A stretch of DNA of 64,000 nucleotides from Rhodamnia argentea (GCF_020921035.1 NC_063157.1:14767777-14831776); one strand, 5' to 3'; shown: positions 11,584 through 23,205, counted from the stretch's first letter. Made by a program: numbers and translations. Notes: a model not told the origin generated them from the sequence alone.

Positions 11584-13278
11584 AATATCGAACTTTTCAG
11601 TCGTCACTTTAATTTGCATATCATTGCCGGATAGATCAGTTCAGATGCATTTAGCGAGTGCTTTAGTTTTGCGACGGTCCAAAAAACGCATGTTGTTTTG
11701 TCTGATTGAATGCAGAAGTACATCAATCATATTGTTTCAAACTGTTGTCAATTATGTTCCATCAAAATCGACCTGTCATAGAATAGGCGGGATTGTGAAA
11801 TCAACCAAAGACAAAGTAAAAGCAGAATCTTCACCTCCTTTGTTTTTTAGCACTAGTAGTATCGTAAATGACTAGCTATAACGGATTTTCATTGTTCTCT
11901 CAGCATCGTATTTAGCTGCCACCCTGGTTGCTTCAGCCAAACGATGCAAAGGACCAAGTTCCATCAGCTAAGAAACATTAGCAATCTACCTGAAGAAGAA
12001 CCTTGAGAAAGAGAGCAGCGCTCGAGGATGTTTGAGCTTAATGCTTGCTTTGTACTTCATTGAACTAAGTTGTCCAGTTTGAAAATTTTTAGCTTAAGAC
12101 AATTCATTGTGGGACCTTTCTCCACCGGGAAGGAATAATACCTTTCAGTTGCTGTCAGGTTGAGTTATGGTCTTTCCTTCATTGAACTGCAGGATTCTGA
12201 CAGCTTGCCTTTGTTTATGCTTTGGTTGCATTTGTGAATCTGGGCTTGCTTTTGATTGTTTTAATGTGTACATCAGAGAGGATGTCATATTCTGGTGTAC
12301 ATTAGCCTGTGTACCTAGTTCTGGGTATGGTTTCTGGAGTTCTTTGTCAATTGTGGTGATGTGAGTGCTATCTGTTCAATTTGAGTTCTTTTCCAGAGGC
12401 TCCTGAGCGAGAATAAAGGAATACTGTACTAGGATATGCTCAGGAGACTAGAGGTGAGCAATTCCAGATTCCGTGCAAGAACCTACCCGTCGGAACAGTT
12501 TTATTCTCGAATTTGAAACCAGCGGCTGTGACCACAGCATAGAAGTCCCCGGGCGGGCTTTTGAGCATTTCAGTAGGGAGGGAAGAAGAAGAGAGCGAGT
12601 GAACAGGCGTCGGGTATGGCAGAGAGTTAGTAGAGCCCTTTTTTGAGAGCTTCTTACTCTTTATGCTGTGTGAAAAATGGAGATAACTTTGTCCTAGCTA
12701 AGATCTTTATAACCTTAAAAGCTTAAGCAGAGAGGTGTAAAGAACTGAAAGTTGCCACTGCTCTGCACAGGAAAGTGGCAAAGCACGTTTCTGAGAGTTC
12801 TGTCATTACAAAAGCCCTGATACAACTTTTGGACTTCCATGGGGGACTAAAAGAGACTCGGAAACCGGTCGGGCGTCCTTCGAAAAACCTCAAGTTCATA
12901 CATTCACCCCTGTATCCTTATGTCATTAATTGACTGCATTTCCTATATAAGGGCATGTACATTACCCATATCTCGTCGACTGAGACAGGTGTTCTATGGT
13001 ATCGAGGGGTACACTTACCGTGAGATTACAACTTTCGACCGACGCGGATATACCATGACAACGTTGAGCAATTTTGATCTATGGGGGCTCGAGGTACGGT
13101 TCAGGGGAACCCGTCATTTTCTCAGACCTGATGATGGGGAAGAGGATTACTCTCGCTCTCTCTCATGTCGGGAAAAGATTCAGCATGTCTGACCAGAATC
13201 TATGCCTTTATCCGGTACTCGGGACGCCATGTGTTTAGCTCGGCTAGATCTTACTCGTTTTCTAGTTGTCATGTGAAG
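11584..13278. other. Intergenic region with a truncated hAT end
   Basis: The sequence at about 11900-11972 (minus any proven splice link) reads SYLAATLVASAKRCKG and then stops; it could be a former last exon of the TDBD gene. At 12449 TAGAGGTGAGCAATTCC looks like one hAT terminus with no partner found. The segment at 12920-13190 is open in one frame, but its product matches nothing I know. Confidence 0.35.
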
Positions 13279-13460
13279 TAGGGGTGGGCAAGTCCAAGTC
13301 CAAGTTCCGTACTAATTCTACCTCGAACTTGGAACCTATCCCGTCGAAACGGGTTCTTCATTTTTTAGAACCTAAAACCTACATTGCATATCCCCGGAAC
13401 CTACCCTATCATGGATTCCAAGATCGGTTCCCCGATTCTACTTGTATTCTTAATTGAACG
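13279..13460. mobile_element. Truncated hAT terminus
   Basis: It starts TAGGGGTGGGCAAGTCC and contains AACC/GGTTCC-type subterminal repeats like those at the inner hAT ends. No matching right end or target duplication was found before the next hAT begins at 13486, so this is probably a solo end or a truncated copy. Confidence 0.45.
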
Positions 13461-13636
13461 ATTGTAGTAAATCATTAATTTTAATTCCGAGTGTCAATGG
13501 TTCGATTCGATTCGGTTTTGTGTTCGGTTCGATTTTTTGAAAAACCGAACTGAACTAAATCATTAGGGAATATGCTTGAGCTGAACCAAAACTCGTCTTG
13601 AACCAAACCTAACTAGTTCGGTTCGGTGCGGTTTTC

Positions 13637-13671
<35 letters not shown>

Positions 13672-13794
13672 CATATCTCTTCCTTCACAACCTATTTTCT
13701 ATTGAAACCAAGTGAATAATCTAGAGTTATTAATTGATTACTAAGCATTAACATGTTTTTTTTTAATCTTATACGGCTTGCCTTTTCGGAAAAT

Positions 13795-13985
13795 CCAACA
13801 TAATTTTGCAAGAAAATTTTGAATCCGCCAACAACTTGTTGGGACTATCATCCTGGATATTGGTATCATGCACGACGGATTTAACATCATCATCGGTTCA
13901 CTTTGCAGCAACATAAGGGTCGAAACCGTCGGAACTTGGAAGTGACCACTCCCGAAGCCCTCAAAGTGCACGTGCTTAGCATGTG
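13795..13985 (-). pseudogene. Unidentified coding-like fragment inside the hAT element
   Basis: On the minus strand one frame reads GFDPYVAAK, a single TGA, then TDDDVKSVVHDTNIQDD and FSCKIMLDFPKRQAV before a stop. The composition is protein-like and unlike transposase. I do not recognise the family. It could be a second captured host-gene piece. Confidence 0.35.
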
Positions 13986-14559
13986 AATCAATTAGAGATA
14001 TAACTTGGATGTCGTGTGCGAAGGTTGTTTGGAACTTGAGAAAAATAAACATTCAAGTGACATCGGACTAAGACCCCATATCCATCTTCCAGATTTGCAT
14101 GAAACTGAAAAGATGTTTGGGGAATCACGACATAAAACTTTCTTTGAGACTGCAATGCATCAAGAAAATTCATGAAACTGAATACTTATGCTGATAGGGA
14201 GGTCCTGATCAGATTTTATAACAAGTGGGAAGTAACATCCTTAGTCCTTTCCAGTTCTGATATGACTGAAACTTCCCGACATGAACATCTAGCAATGCAA
14301 GGAAAAGCCTAAATGGACAGCTTTCTGAACTGATAATGCAGTAACACATTGAAACAATCCTTCTAATGTACGTCTCTTCATTACCGTCCTAAAGACAGCT
14401 CCTCCACAGAACCACTTCTTCTCTCAAAACCTCAACAAGAAAATGGTTTAACAAGTACCGATCTCCAAGTTCGTCAATCTCAGTAAGAAAATGCTTCAAG
14501 CGTCTCCAAGCACCGGAACAGTAACCCCTTAACCCGGCTAATAAACAGAAGAAGCAGCA

Positions 14560-14718
14560 AAACCAGCATGAAGAGGCTTCGGAGTACACTTAGGATAACA
14601 AATGTATGGCTTTATATCGAAAATGAAACAAATGACGAGCAGCTACCAGGCCATCACCACCATTGTTCCCAGGTCCACATATTGCAAGAACACGCTTATA
14701 CTCACTGGCTTTGTAGAC
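14560..14718 (-). pseudogene. Captured fragment of NAD(P)HX epimerase / PPOX1-type gene
   Basis: Read on the minus strand after a TAG acceptor, the sequence encodes [20 protein letters not shown] and then VAARHLFHF. This is the YjeF_N signature of NAD(P)HX epimerases, which in plants is fused to a pyridoxamine-phosphate oxidase domain (the PPOX1/At5g49970 type). A single extra G near 14608 shifts the frame; beyond it the other frame gives YKPYICYPK and TPKPLHAGF, as expected for the same protein. Only about 50 codons are present. The donor gene is not in this window. The fragment has the same orientation as the transposase. Confidence 0.75.
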
Positions 14719-15289
14719 CTACCAACCCATCAGATTTCATAATTAGCCAGACATTACAATAACCAAAATACTAAATGCAAAGAAACCCTAGTAGATTTCA
14801 GCCAACAAAAGTTGGAGCAGTAACCACATAATTCCAACCCCAAGTTCTGGTAATAATGTCATGGCAGGTAGCAATGTACTTCTCTTGACCAACAGAAAGA
14901 GAAAAAAATTTGGCAATCTACTGTCAGACTGATCAGGACATTTAAGTCTACAGTTACATTTTGTCCCAAGAATATATATTTAACAGAATCACAGAACAGA
15001 CATGCATCCTGCATCCAGTAAAGTGAGACTTCCACATCAACACCATAGGTATGCCGCTTAAAAGGCATTCAAGTCACAAGTGGATGTGAAGCACCAACCT
15101 CCAAGTTTATTAATCATCAAGAGAAATCAATATCGAGTTAAGCTCCATGGTCGTAGTTGAAAAATCTACATTAAATTCACAATGAAAATGAGAATTATAG
15201 TATCAAATATAATATTGAAGGGTATAAAAATTTCATGATAATTTATCACCTGACTCAAAAAATTTTGAGTTCTACTAAGTCCTCCTAGA

Positions 15290-17131
15290 TTGAAACTGAA
15301 AGTGATGTGTATCGTAACCAATCTTGAGAACATATGAGAGCCTCCACCATGCTTAAGGCAAGGAGCTACGAAACACGTCAAGTACACGATCTCCTGTGCT
15401 AAATGCAGAATTTGATGCTACGGTTGAGACGAGCATGGCCAAAATATCCCGACCAATGGAATAGAGTGTAGGATATCTTGAAGAATTGACTTTCCACACT
15501 ATAACATCCGTAATCTTCTTCCAAATACTTATCTAATTCAGATTTTTCTTTGAAGTATTGTTGCCCTGTTTTGCTAAGACATACTTCAATCACAATGTTC
15601 GCACCAACCACCGAAGACTTTGCCATGCTCATTGTTCTTGTACCCTTCGACCTCAAGTTGCTTTGAGGGCATACACCGGTGCAATATTGCTTAAACAAAA
15701 ACTTTAGAGATGTTGTTACTTATTTTTCTTAAAGTTTCCGCTCGCTTGCTTTCATAAAAATGATTAAGCAACCATTTCACATACTCCCACTTATGTCAAG
15801 GGTCAAGTATGCAAGCAATGAACAAAGATAGATTGATGTTGTTCACATTACCAAAATACTTATTGAATTTGATCTTCATTTTCTTGGCCATTTCCTGCAA
15901 ACTCCTATCCTCATTTTCACAATATTTGTTAATCATCATAAGAATCCAATAGACATCTTTTAGCAAACAATTACTAGTGACATAAGAAGTACCTGATACT
16001 TTTAAAGTCATGTCAAAGAACATCTTCAAGAAAGGAAGAATTCCCTAGGCATATTCTCAATTGTCAATAGTAGGCAACCCGCTCCCTCCTCTCACCTTGG
16101 AAAGCTCTTCAAAACATTTGCAATCCTCAATCTCTAAGTATGTAGAGTTCCAACGAGTCTCTACATCTAAACATACAAGACTTTTAGACTCGATATTTTT
16201 TAACTCGATGCACTTCTTAAACCGTTGCAACCTCGATGGAGAGGACCTCACATAATGCACAGCTGAGCGTATTCTCACAATTGAATCATCCATTTCTTTC
16301 AACCCCTCTCTCACAATCAAGCTCAACATATGTGTACAACGTCTCATGAGGAGTAACTTACCATCCCATAGTAGAGAGTTCCAATGGATGAGTCTCTTCT
16401 TCAAGTATTGAACTCCCAAATCATTAGAGCTTGCATTATCCATGGTGCTAGAAAAAATATTTTTAATCTCCCAACCAATCAAAAATTTCTCCACCACTTT
16501 TCCTATAATCTCACTTGAATGTTCCAGAATTTGACAAAACTCAAAATTCTTTCTGCATCTTCCATTCGGTGTCTACAAAATGTGCGGTGAGACACATATA
16601 ACTCAAGTTTTGACACGAGGTCCATGTGTCGGTTGTAAGATATACTCTTGGAGATGTATCAAAAAAATATGTTTTCAATTTATTTCTTTGATCCAAGAAT
16701 AACTCATAACAAGCTTGCCTCAAGGTGTTTCATGAGGGGATTAAAAACTTTGGTTGGATTCCCCTCACGAATTTCCGAAATGCCACATTTTCTACAAACT
16801 TGAGAGGCAATTCAGCAATAATGAACATGGCCGCTAGTTCTTTTTTACTAGCATCTTGGTCGAATTTCCATAGACCAAATGAACTAGCGACCCCAACAAG
16901 TTGACCCGAGGCATCTTTTTGCCTTTTCTCCACGTACCCATAAGGATATTACTTACATCTGTTTAAATGGGCATGCATCACGGTTCTCTCACGCTTAAAA
17001 CCATTAAGAGTCTCACAATATACACATTCGACTTTACATTGGCTATCGTCTGCCTCTTTAAAGTGATCCCACACATCGAATATCGTCGCGCTCCTTTTAT
17101 CTATGCCAATAGTTTGACTCATTGAATCCAC
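15290..17131 (-). pseudogene. Degenerate hAT transposase (zf-BED, RICESLEEPER-like)
   Basis: The N-terminal piece (17131-16949) carries a BED-type zinc finger with CVYC and HAHLNRC. Downstream blocks give TTDTWTS (about 16635-16655), the DNA-binding and catalytic-core region with MDNASSNDLGVQYLKKR, the RRCTHMLSLIVREGL block, and WNSTYLE. The C-terminal hAT dimerisation region is recognisable in mixed frames near 15290-15480 (ILAMLVSTVAS, RVLDVFRSSL, then an EAL-type helix). At least five stops or frameshifts separate the pieces, so no functional transposase is made. Confidence 0.85.
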
Positions 17132-17587
17132 CTATCAATAAAAAAAAGTACAAAATCACATAAAAATCTTGTAAATGATAAAATAAATGCTAACAAGAAT
17201 CGTATAAGTCCCACTAGAGCAAACCGGATTGAGCATTCATACAATCTACTAACCACAAGTCAACGTTGTCAAGCGGGGCTACAAAAAAGGACCGGAGCTG
17301 GTGGAAGGAGATGAAGAAGGGGACGAGGAGGAAGAACAGGCCGAAGTAGAGTCGTAGGAAGGAGGAGGCGGAAGTGGGTGGGTAATGGAACGAGCTATTC
17401 TAGGGTTTTGTGTATTTTGAGTTTGAGAAGCCCAACCCCAAGCACGCCGAACCAAAAAAAAAATTGAACCAATAAAAAAATTGTGGTTCTTTCTACTAAC
17501 CGAACCGAACCGAAAATTTAAGAAATTTCAGTTCGGTTGGGTTCCTGGTTTGGTTTGTGGTTCAATTCTGACACCCCTACTTTTAAT

Positions 17588-18051
17588 GACCATTATTTGC
17601 CGCTACAATCCACTAACTACAAGTCATATTTAGACACACTAATAACAAAGTAGAATTCTTAGTCCTAAATATCGTCCGAAATGAAAACTCGGACTAATGG
17701 TTCCAAACTTCACACTCATCATCGGACGCCATGGAATACCGCAGAATCGCACGTTGTACACTTGTTTGTAAAATATTTTTGACAAAAATTGATCATTCAT
17801 TGACATGTCGATTCATAAATAAAGTGCATATTTTTTCTATTATTAGATTTAATATTTTGTATTTCTTTGGCGGATAGTGGAAAGGTTACTCTCAACAAAA
17901 GTGAAAAAAAAAAAAAAGCAACGTGGAGTTAGAAAATGTGTAATTGCTTTTCTTTTCTATTGAAAATGACAAACTGAAAACATATTTCGCAATGGCTTAA
18001 TTCCCTAAAGTAATCCTCAATTTCTCGTCCAATCTTAGTTCTACCCCAAAC
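17588..18051. other. Intergenic, nothing recognised
   Basis: Short AT-rich spacer between the hAT element and the plastid insertion. No gene, RNA or repeat could be supported. Confidence 0.3.
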
Positions 18052-18350
18052 TTTAGTAGTTGTTTTTGTTTATTTAGTACCTTTAGTGGTTCTTATATCT
18101 GACATATTCCTTGGATTATTCACAAATGATGTGCAAGCTCTTATTTTTGCAACTTTAGCCGCAGCTTATATAGGTGAATCCATGGAGGGTCATAGACTCG
18201 TTTTCAAAATAGTCATTTTTTAGTTTAACCTAAGGTAATGTATGTGCAACTCAAGATAATCTACTAGGGAAGATGAAAATAGACAAATAAGGTATATACA
18301 CTCCACGAGGATTACTATTCAAACGGAAGTAGACTACTAAAAAATTTCAC
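18052..18350 (+). pseudogene. atpI: Plastid insertion: 3' end of atpI and its spacer
   Basis: From about 18053 the plus strand encodes the conserved C-terminus of the plastid ATP synthase a-subunit: VPLVV, FLGLFT, then [20 protein letters not shown]. Several substitutions and the loss of the original stop show it is not functional. The following bases resemble the plastid spacer downstream of atpI (tttttagtttaacctaaggtaatgtatgtgc). The right limit is approximate. This is nuclear plastid DNA (NUPT); the surrounding sequence is nuclear. Confidence 0.85.
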
Positions 18351-18389
18351 ATTTCACTTATGTAGTAATTTATACTTCAATAAAGAATT

Positions 18390-18743
18390 CAAATATTGAA
18401 ATAAAATGAAAATAAGAGTGAATCAATGAAATATTGCTTGGTCTTCACTGCTAACTTGAGTAAGGAGTTGATTTTTGAAAGTTTTTTGAGAATTCGAAAG
18501 TGAAAACCCCTTTTTAATTTGGCGTAACAACTTGAGCCAAATAAAAGTAAACTTTTACGTCCGATTTTGAAGGGGGATCCTATAGGATACCATCCCAATT
18601 TTTCTTTTGCTAGGCCCATGGCCGAAAAACTTACTTTCCTTTGATTATGAGGGTTATTCGAATATGAAATCCAATCTTGGAAATACGGCATCCCACTTTT
18701 TTTTACAACTCAAGATTTTGATACATTTTGAAATCGAGAAATC
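18390..18743 (+). pseudogene. rpoC1: Plastid insertion: rpoC1 intron end and exon-2 start
   Basis: Exon-like sequence from 18576 to 18743 translates to GYHPNFSFARPMAEKLTFL, then after two stops GLFEYEIQSWKYGIPLFFTT and DTF-stop-NREI. That is the conserved start of rpoC1 exon 2 of the plastid RNA polymerase, with three in-frame stops. The preceding bases (about 18410-18575) look like the 3' part of the rpoC1 group II intron, with a domain V/VI-like 'gagccaaataaaagtaaacttttacgtccg'. The fragment ends abruptly after the NREI codons. Confidence 0.8.
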
Positions 18744-18912
18744 CAATTTTTTTGTTTGAAAAATGCATAAACTTTTATTAATAATCACAAATCTGCCCCG
18801 CCTCCAAAAAACTCCACTAGCTTCTTCAAAAGTATTCACATCGGGGCCAGTTAAGGATTCATTACCAAAACCCGCATCTTAATCAATACTCTTACCTTCG
18901 TATGAAACCATA
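18744..18912 (-). other. Unidentified coding-like fragment next to the plastid insertion
   Basis: On the minus strand one frame reads MVSYEGKSID, a stop, then AGFGNESLTGPDVNTFEEA and SGVFWRRGRFVIINKSL. It looks like protein-coding sequence, but I cannot name the family. It is cut by the plastid junction on one side and by the repeat element on the other. Confidence 0.3.
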
Positions 18913-19378
18913 TCGGAAAAATTACTAAAATAGTCATAAATCTAATGCAATTGTGTCAATTCCGTCCTAAATCTTTTTTTTTTTCAAATTCAATCATAAA
19001 CCTTTTACATGTATGCTAATTCATCCATCCAGGTCACTTTGGTCAGACGACGCTAACGTGGCATTTATAATACTTATTTCAAATATTTTATTTAGTTTTG
19101 TTTTTTCCTTTCTTGTTCATTTTTTCCTTTCTCCTTCTTCCGCTAACCGGTCGCCGACCGCAGGCGAGGTTCAGAGCCCTCACCTGCGGTCGGTTGCCGA
19201 TCCCCCGCAGACCGGAGGAAGAAGGAGAAGAAAAATAAATAAATAAAATTTTATAAAACTATTAAAAAAATCCACTTCAATGCTGGCTAGCTAAAGTTAT
19301 GAACAAAATCAGCATAAATACAAAATGTTTAAGACTGAATTGATACAATTGTAATTTATTTAGAATTTTTTGATAATT
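18913..19378. mobile_element. Palindromic TIR element of the 'tcctaaac' family
   Basis: The left arm (about 18916-18970, with aaattactaaaatagtc and gcaattgtgtcaattc) pairs with the right arm (about 19320-19378, with gaattgatacaattgtaa). The plan is the same as in the larger element at 57080-57753. Limits are approximate and no clear target duplication was found. Confidence 0.5.
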
Positions 19379-19654
19379 TATCGAAGAATATCAACCTCCT
19401 AATGTGGATAGTTTTGAAGAAACCCGTGTCGATTTTTGGATACGAAACAAACTTAACGCAGGAGTGAAAGTTGAAGATAATTTTCGAGAGAAAAAAAAAC
19501 ACATTCGAAGTAAAATTGAGATTGAGCTTAAAATTGATGGGTTATTTTAGGAAATTAGGCCATAAAAACAAATGAATCGCACTGAAGTGGCTGGGCAAAG
19601 GCCAGCCCAGCCGCGACCGCAAGGACAAGAGAGACCGGCCCAACTGATGCTCGT

Positions 19655-19806
19655 CAAACGTGACCGGTCCGCTAAGGGCAAAGACGTCTTTTCCACTTAG
19701 CCCCCGGGAATATGCAATCATATAAGGTCACAGTCGTACCATAAAAAATGAAAATAAAAAGAAATTCCTTCTGCGATCCACCTCTCTCTCTCTCTCTCTC
19801 TCTCTT
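19655..19806 (+). promoter_or_regulatory. ADF copy 1 proximal promoter and CT-rich leader
   Basis: A TATA-like TCATATAAGG lies near 19719-19727. Upstream, at about 19660-19697, gaccggtc and agggcaaagacgtct match the promoter of the second ADF gene (about 23050-23085). A (CT)n run spans 19782-19804 and is followed by cctagatttcctc, also conserved in copy 2. The transcription start itself is inferred. Confidence 0.5.
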
Positions 19807-19871
19807 CCGATCCCTAGATTTCCTCTCGTTCTTCCTGTCACTCCTCCTCGGTGCTCGATTTCCTCGGCGAC

Positions 19872-21861
19872 ATGGTAAGAGTCTCCGTGCTCCTGCTGCT
19901 TCGGGTCACTGCCTCCGATTTCTTTTCGTTTTTCTTCTTTTCGTGTTTTTTTTTTTTTTTTTTTGCGGGTTCTTTGCCGAATTGAGGTGCGCGGTCGCTG
20001 GATACTGGTTTCTCCGATTTTCACGCGATGTCGTTGTAGATTTTGTTTATGATCGGGGTTTTTCTGGGTCCGATCTGAGTTCGATTTGGTGGATTGAGGC
20101 GATCGATCTTGGTCGGTGCCCGTACGATGCTGCTGATATTCCCATCGTGTTGCTGGGTTGCTGGGGTTTCTTGTTTGATCTGTCGTTCTGCGAATGCTCC
20201 CGAGCTGTTTGATGATGTGTCGTTTACATGCGGAACATCCGGGACTCTGTCCTCTGGTCGGTTTGCTTTATGGCGTTTAGTGAACCTTTTCACTTTGGGG
20301 TCTTTGGAAGCATGATCTGAATTCAGAATCTCAAATGAAAGAACCCTAAGAAAGCCCATCAGAGCAAAAGATTTCTTCGAGAGATAGTTAAGTGATGAAA
20401 AGTTTTGCCAACTTTTGAATGCCCTAGGACTGGTCACTTTGGGGAACCGTAGTAGTTCCTCTGGTAATTAATTGAAAAGATGTTTCAAAAACTAAGAAGT
20501 AAAGCAATAGCATAACGTTGGAATCGAATGATAGACAGTGAAGCTTAGTTGGGGTTTAAGATTATCTTTGAGATTGTGCCATAACATTAACACGGTATAT
20601 CGTCGCGTCTAAGAAACTGAAACTTGGCAATAGTGAGTCTGGAAAAGTTGGTCCATCTGCATGGGAAAATGAACAATGGAAAAACAATGGAGCTATTTCA
20701 AAAGCCTGCTTAACCCCCTTAAAAGGCTAATATATCTTCTTGATCCGCACTCAATTTATCTGCACTTGCTAATGCTTGCAACTGATCTGGTCTTTAACTA
20801 TCGCGTGTGCTTTTGATATGACCCAACAAGTGCCATGGCTTTGAGTAGTTCAATCTTTGCCTTTTTTTTGGATAAAATGCCATCCAATCTTTCCCGGTAC
20901 AGGATGATTCTTTTTTTCTGGTTCTTAGAAGTGGCTGCTGTAAATTTGTTAGCACACGCTCTTCTTTTGGTCTATCATTCATCATACGGAACTTTCGTTT
21001 TTGAAGTGGATGATGTGTGCAACTGTTAATGTAGTAGCATTTGGTATTTGATCCTTTTTATTCGATCATGCGACATTCTTGCAATCTAAACACTATCACA
21101 TGTTGCCGTTAAATATGCAAGTTGAGGGAGCTGTTGTTAGCAGAGTGGGAAGTTGACACATCTTAAAAAGGTGCAATAGAGAGGTCTTGATCTTCCTTTC
21201 CTCGTGTTAAAAATGGAGAAAATATCCATTGTCAATAAGATCTATCATGTGAGAGTCATTCAAAAGTAGCTCAATTGTGTTATTGTATGTTTTGGTTTCA
21301 TAATTTGGTTACCATTGCTCGATTTGCTGTCTTATCTCTGGCAACTATATGCTTTTAGGCAAACGCAGCTTCTGGTATGGCAGTGCATGATGATTGCAAG
21401 TTGAAGTTCTTAGAGTTGAAGGCAAAAAGGACATACCGTTTCATAGTGTATAAGATTGAAGAGAAGCAAAAGCAAGTGATCGTTGAAAAACTTGGAGAAC
21501 CTGCAGATAGTTATGAAGATTTTACTGCAAGCCTTCCTGCTGATGAGTGCAGATATGCTGTGTATGACTTTGATTTCATGACTCAAGAGAATGTTCCAAA
21601 GAGCAGGATTATTTTCATTGCCTGGTAATGGCTGGCGATTGCACTTGTCAAACTTCATTTCTTTTCTTTGTTTTTTAGTTTTCTTTAACTCATTCCTACT
21701 TTATGTGCAGGTCTCCTGATACTTCCAAAGTGAGAAACAAGATGATTTATGCAAGTTCTAAAGACAGATTCAAGAGGGAGTTGGATGGTATCCAGGTTGA
21801 GTTGCAGGCTACTGATCCAACTGAAATGGGCATAGATGTTATCAGAAGCCGCTCCACTTGA
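19872..21861 (+). CDS. Actin-depolymerizing factor (ADF/cofilin), tandem copy 1
   Basis: Three exons: 19872-19874 (only the ATG, then GTAAGA), 21359-21624 and 21711-21861. All junctions are GT-AG and in phase, giving 139 aa, the normal plant ADF length. One-codon first exons are characteristic of plant ADF genes. The protein starts [18 protein letters not shown] and contains the cofilin fold, including [15 protein letters not shown], the [13 protein letters not shown] strand, and the actin-binding long helix [20 protein letters not shown], ending [11 protein letters not shown]. Ser6 lies where plant ADFs are phosphorylated to block actin binding. The product binds and severs F-actin in the cytosol. 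Intron 1 is about 1.5 kb; in some plant ADF genes the first intron enhances expression. The N-terminus fits the ADF1-4-like subclass best. Confidence 0.93.
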
Positions 21862-23040
21862 ATGTAAAGTTTCATATGCAACCCAGGCTCTTCATATACC
21901 ATTTCGGTGTCCATATGTGCCATATTGACATCCCTCGGGACACTTGGGACATAGGACTAGCAGTTATTTTACGTATTGGCTTGTCAAAGAAGTCTTCCAT
22001 CGTAAGCGCTAGTTAATGCGCAGGATCGTTAATATGTTGTAATGGTTGCTGTTTTCGGGATTGTGACATTAAGCGTTGTATGTTGTGGTTTATGGAGTGT
22101 GTGGACTCCAGTGTTTGCCAATTGTCTTTCTTCCCAAGGGGATGCAATCATAGCATGTCCTCATGAGTTTGTGTTTCTGTTATGGATGTTCATGCTTAAC
22201 CTTAGCTTGAACCTGTGGCAATCACAGGATGACTTTCTGGGGTTGACTGGAGCTACTGTGTTACTTCATAGTATTCTCGGGATTCTCTATATTCGAGCTT
22301 CCGTATGTTTTCCTTTGGCAAACAGTCAGCTTCTCTGTGTCAATGCATGCCACTATTCCCCTTATGGGTGGTAAGGATTTGTTGCTTTTGTGGTGGACGA
22401 CATTTGTCTCGGTCGTTCTGTCTTACCTTTATTGTCCCTTTGAGATCCCCTCTCTCTCTCTCTCTCTCTCTCTCCTTTTGGGCTGTCCAATATTTGCCTC
22501 AAATCTTAGGTTTTGGTTGAACTCAGGACCTGGTTTGTGGCGAATTTGATGGCTTCGTGCAGTCCTTTGTTAGAACGGGTTTGATAAGGAGCCCACGAGA
22601 TTTGGGTCTGAAGGAGTTTAGACATCACATTAGACCCAATTTCAACCTACATTACAAGTTCTAAAAGAGAAAATGGTCACAAGAACGTCCATCGATACGT
22701 GATTATCTCTTTCTCTTCGTGAGTGCACGTCTACACGTACAAGAAATGCCAAATTTGGACGCTATCAAGAGCTTATTTTGGAAATGTGCAATTTTTTTGC
22801 AAATTTATTCTCCTAAAATTTTGGTGACATTTTTAAACTATTTATGAATAACCAAGCATGTGGTCTCTTTTTTTTTTTGGTCAATACATTATCTAAATGA
22901 TGTTATAAATTAAGATAACTGGGTATAAAGTAACGGTCAAAATGAGTACATGGGAGGGGGTCAATACATTATTCTCCTCAAGATGAGAAGACCACTTCAA
23001 CATCAAAAGAAACCCGTTTTTGACCAGTCACCTGCCTTTG
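21862..23040. other. 3' UTR of ADF copy 1 and spacer
   Basis: The first few hundred bases are probably 3'UTR. A short (TC)n run at about 22449-22474 and open frames up to 110 codons (22042-22374) show no family resemblance and are not annotated as genes. Confidence 0.4.
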
Positions 23041-23044
23041 TCAA

Positions 23045-23130
23045 TGGAGACCGGTCAACTGTGAGGGCAAAGAGGTCTACTCGAAAAACTCTGCACTCTA
23101 TCATCCCTCTCTCTCTCTCTCTCTCTCTCC
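23045..23130 (+). promoter_or_regulatory. ADF copy 2 proximal promoter and CT-rich leader
   Basis: The block gaccggtc plus agggcaaagaggtct (about 23050-23085) repeats the one upstream of copy 1. It is followed by a (CT)n run at about 23106-23129 and then ccctagatttcctcc. No clear TATA box was seen. Confidence 0.45.
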
Positions 23131-23205
23131 TCCAAAGCCCTAGATTTCCTCCACCGTCTTCCTCTCACTTCTGGTTGTCTCTGCGCTGTTCTTCTCGGAC
23201 GCAAA

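Larger units (their letters stand above)
13486..17579 (-). mobile_element. hAT transposon, 4.1 kb, with captured gene fragment
   Basis: Termini read TCCGAGTGTCA (left) and TAGGGGTGTCA (right, reverse-complemented). The 8-bp flanks ATTTTAAT (13478-13485) and CTTTTAAT (17580-17587) differ at one base and fit an hAT target duplication. Subterminal regions are rich in GGTTCGGT/ACCGAACC repeats on both sides. It contains a minus-strand zf-BED/hAT transposase relic (15290-17131) and, between transposase and left end, sequence that is not transposon-like, including an NAD(P)HX-epimerase-type fragment at 14560-14718. The element is non-functional through many lesions. Confidence 0.8.

Noticed and set aside
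11474..11875. 133-codon plus-strand frame
   Set aside because: Overlaps the last TDBD exon in another frame and has no recognisable domain.
12920..13192. 90-codon frame
   Set aside because: Not recognised and flanked by hAT debris; no splice or family support.
22042..22374. 110-codon frame downstream of ADF copy 1
   Set aside because: Lies in the 3' flank, hydrophobic by chance, with no equivalent behind ADF copy 2.
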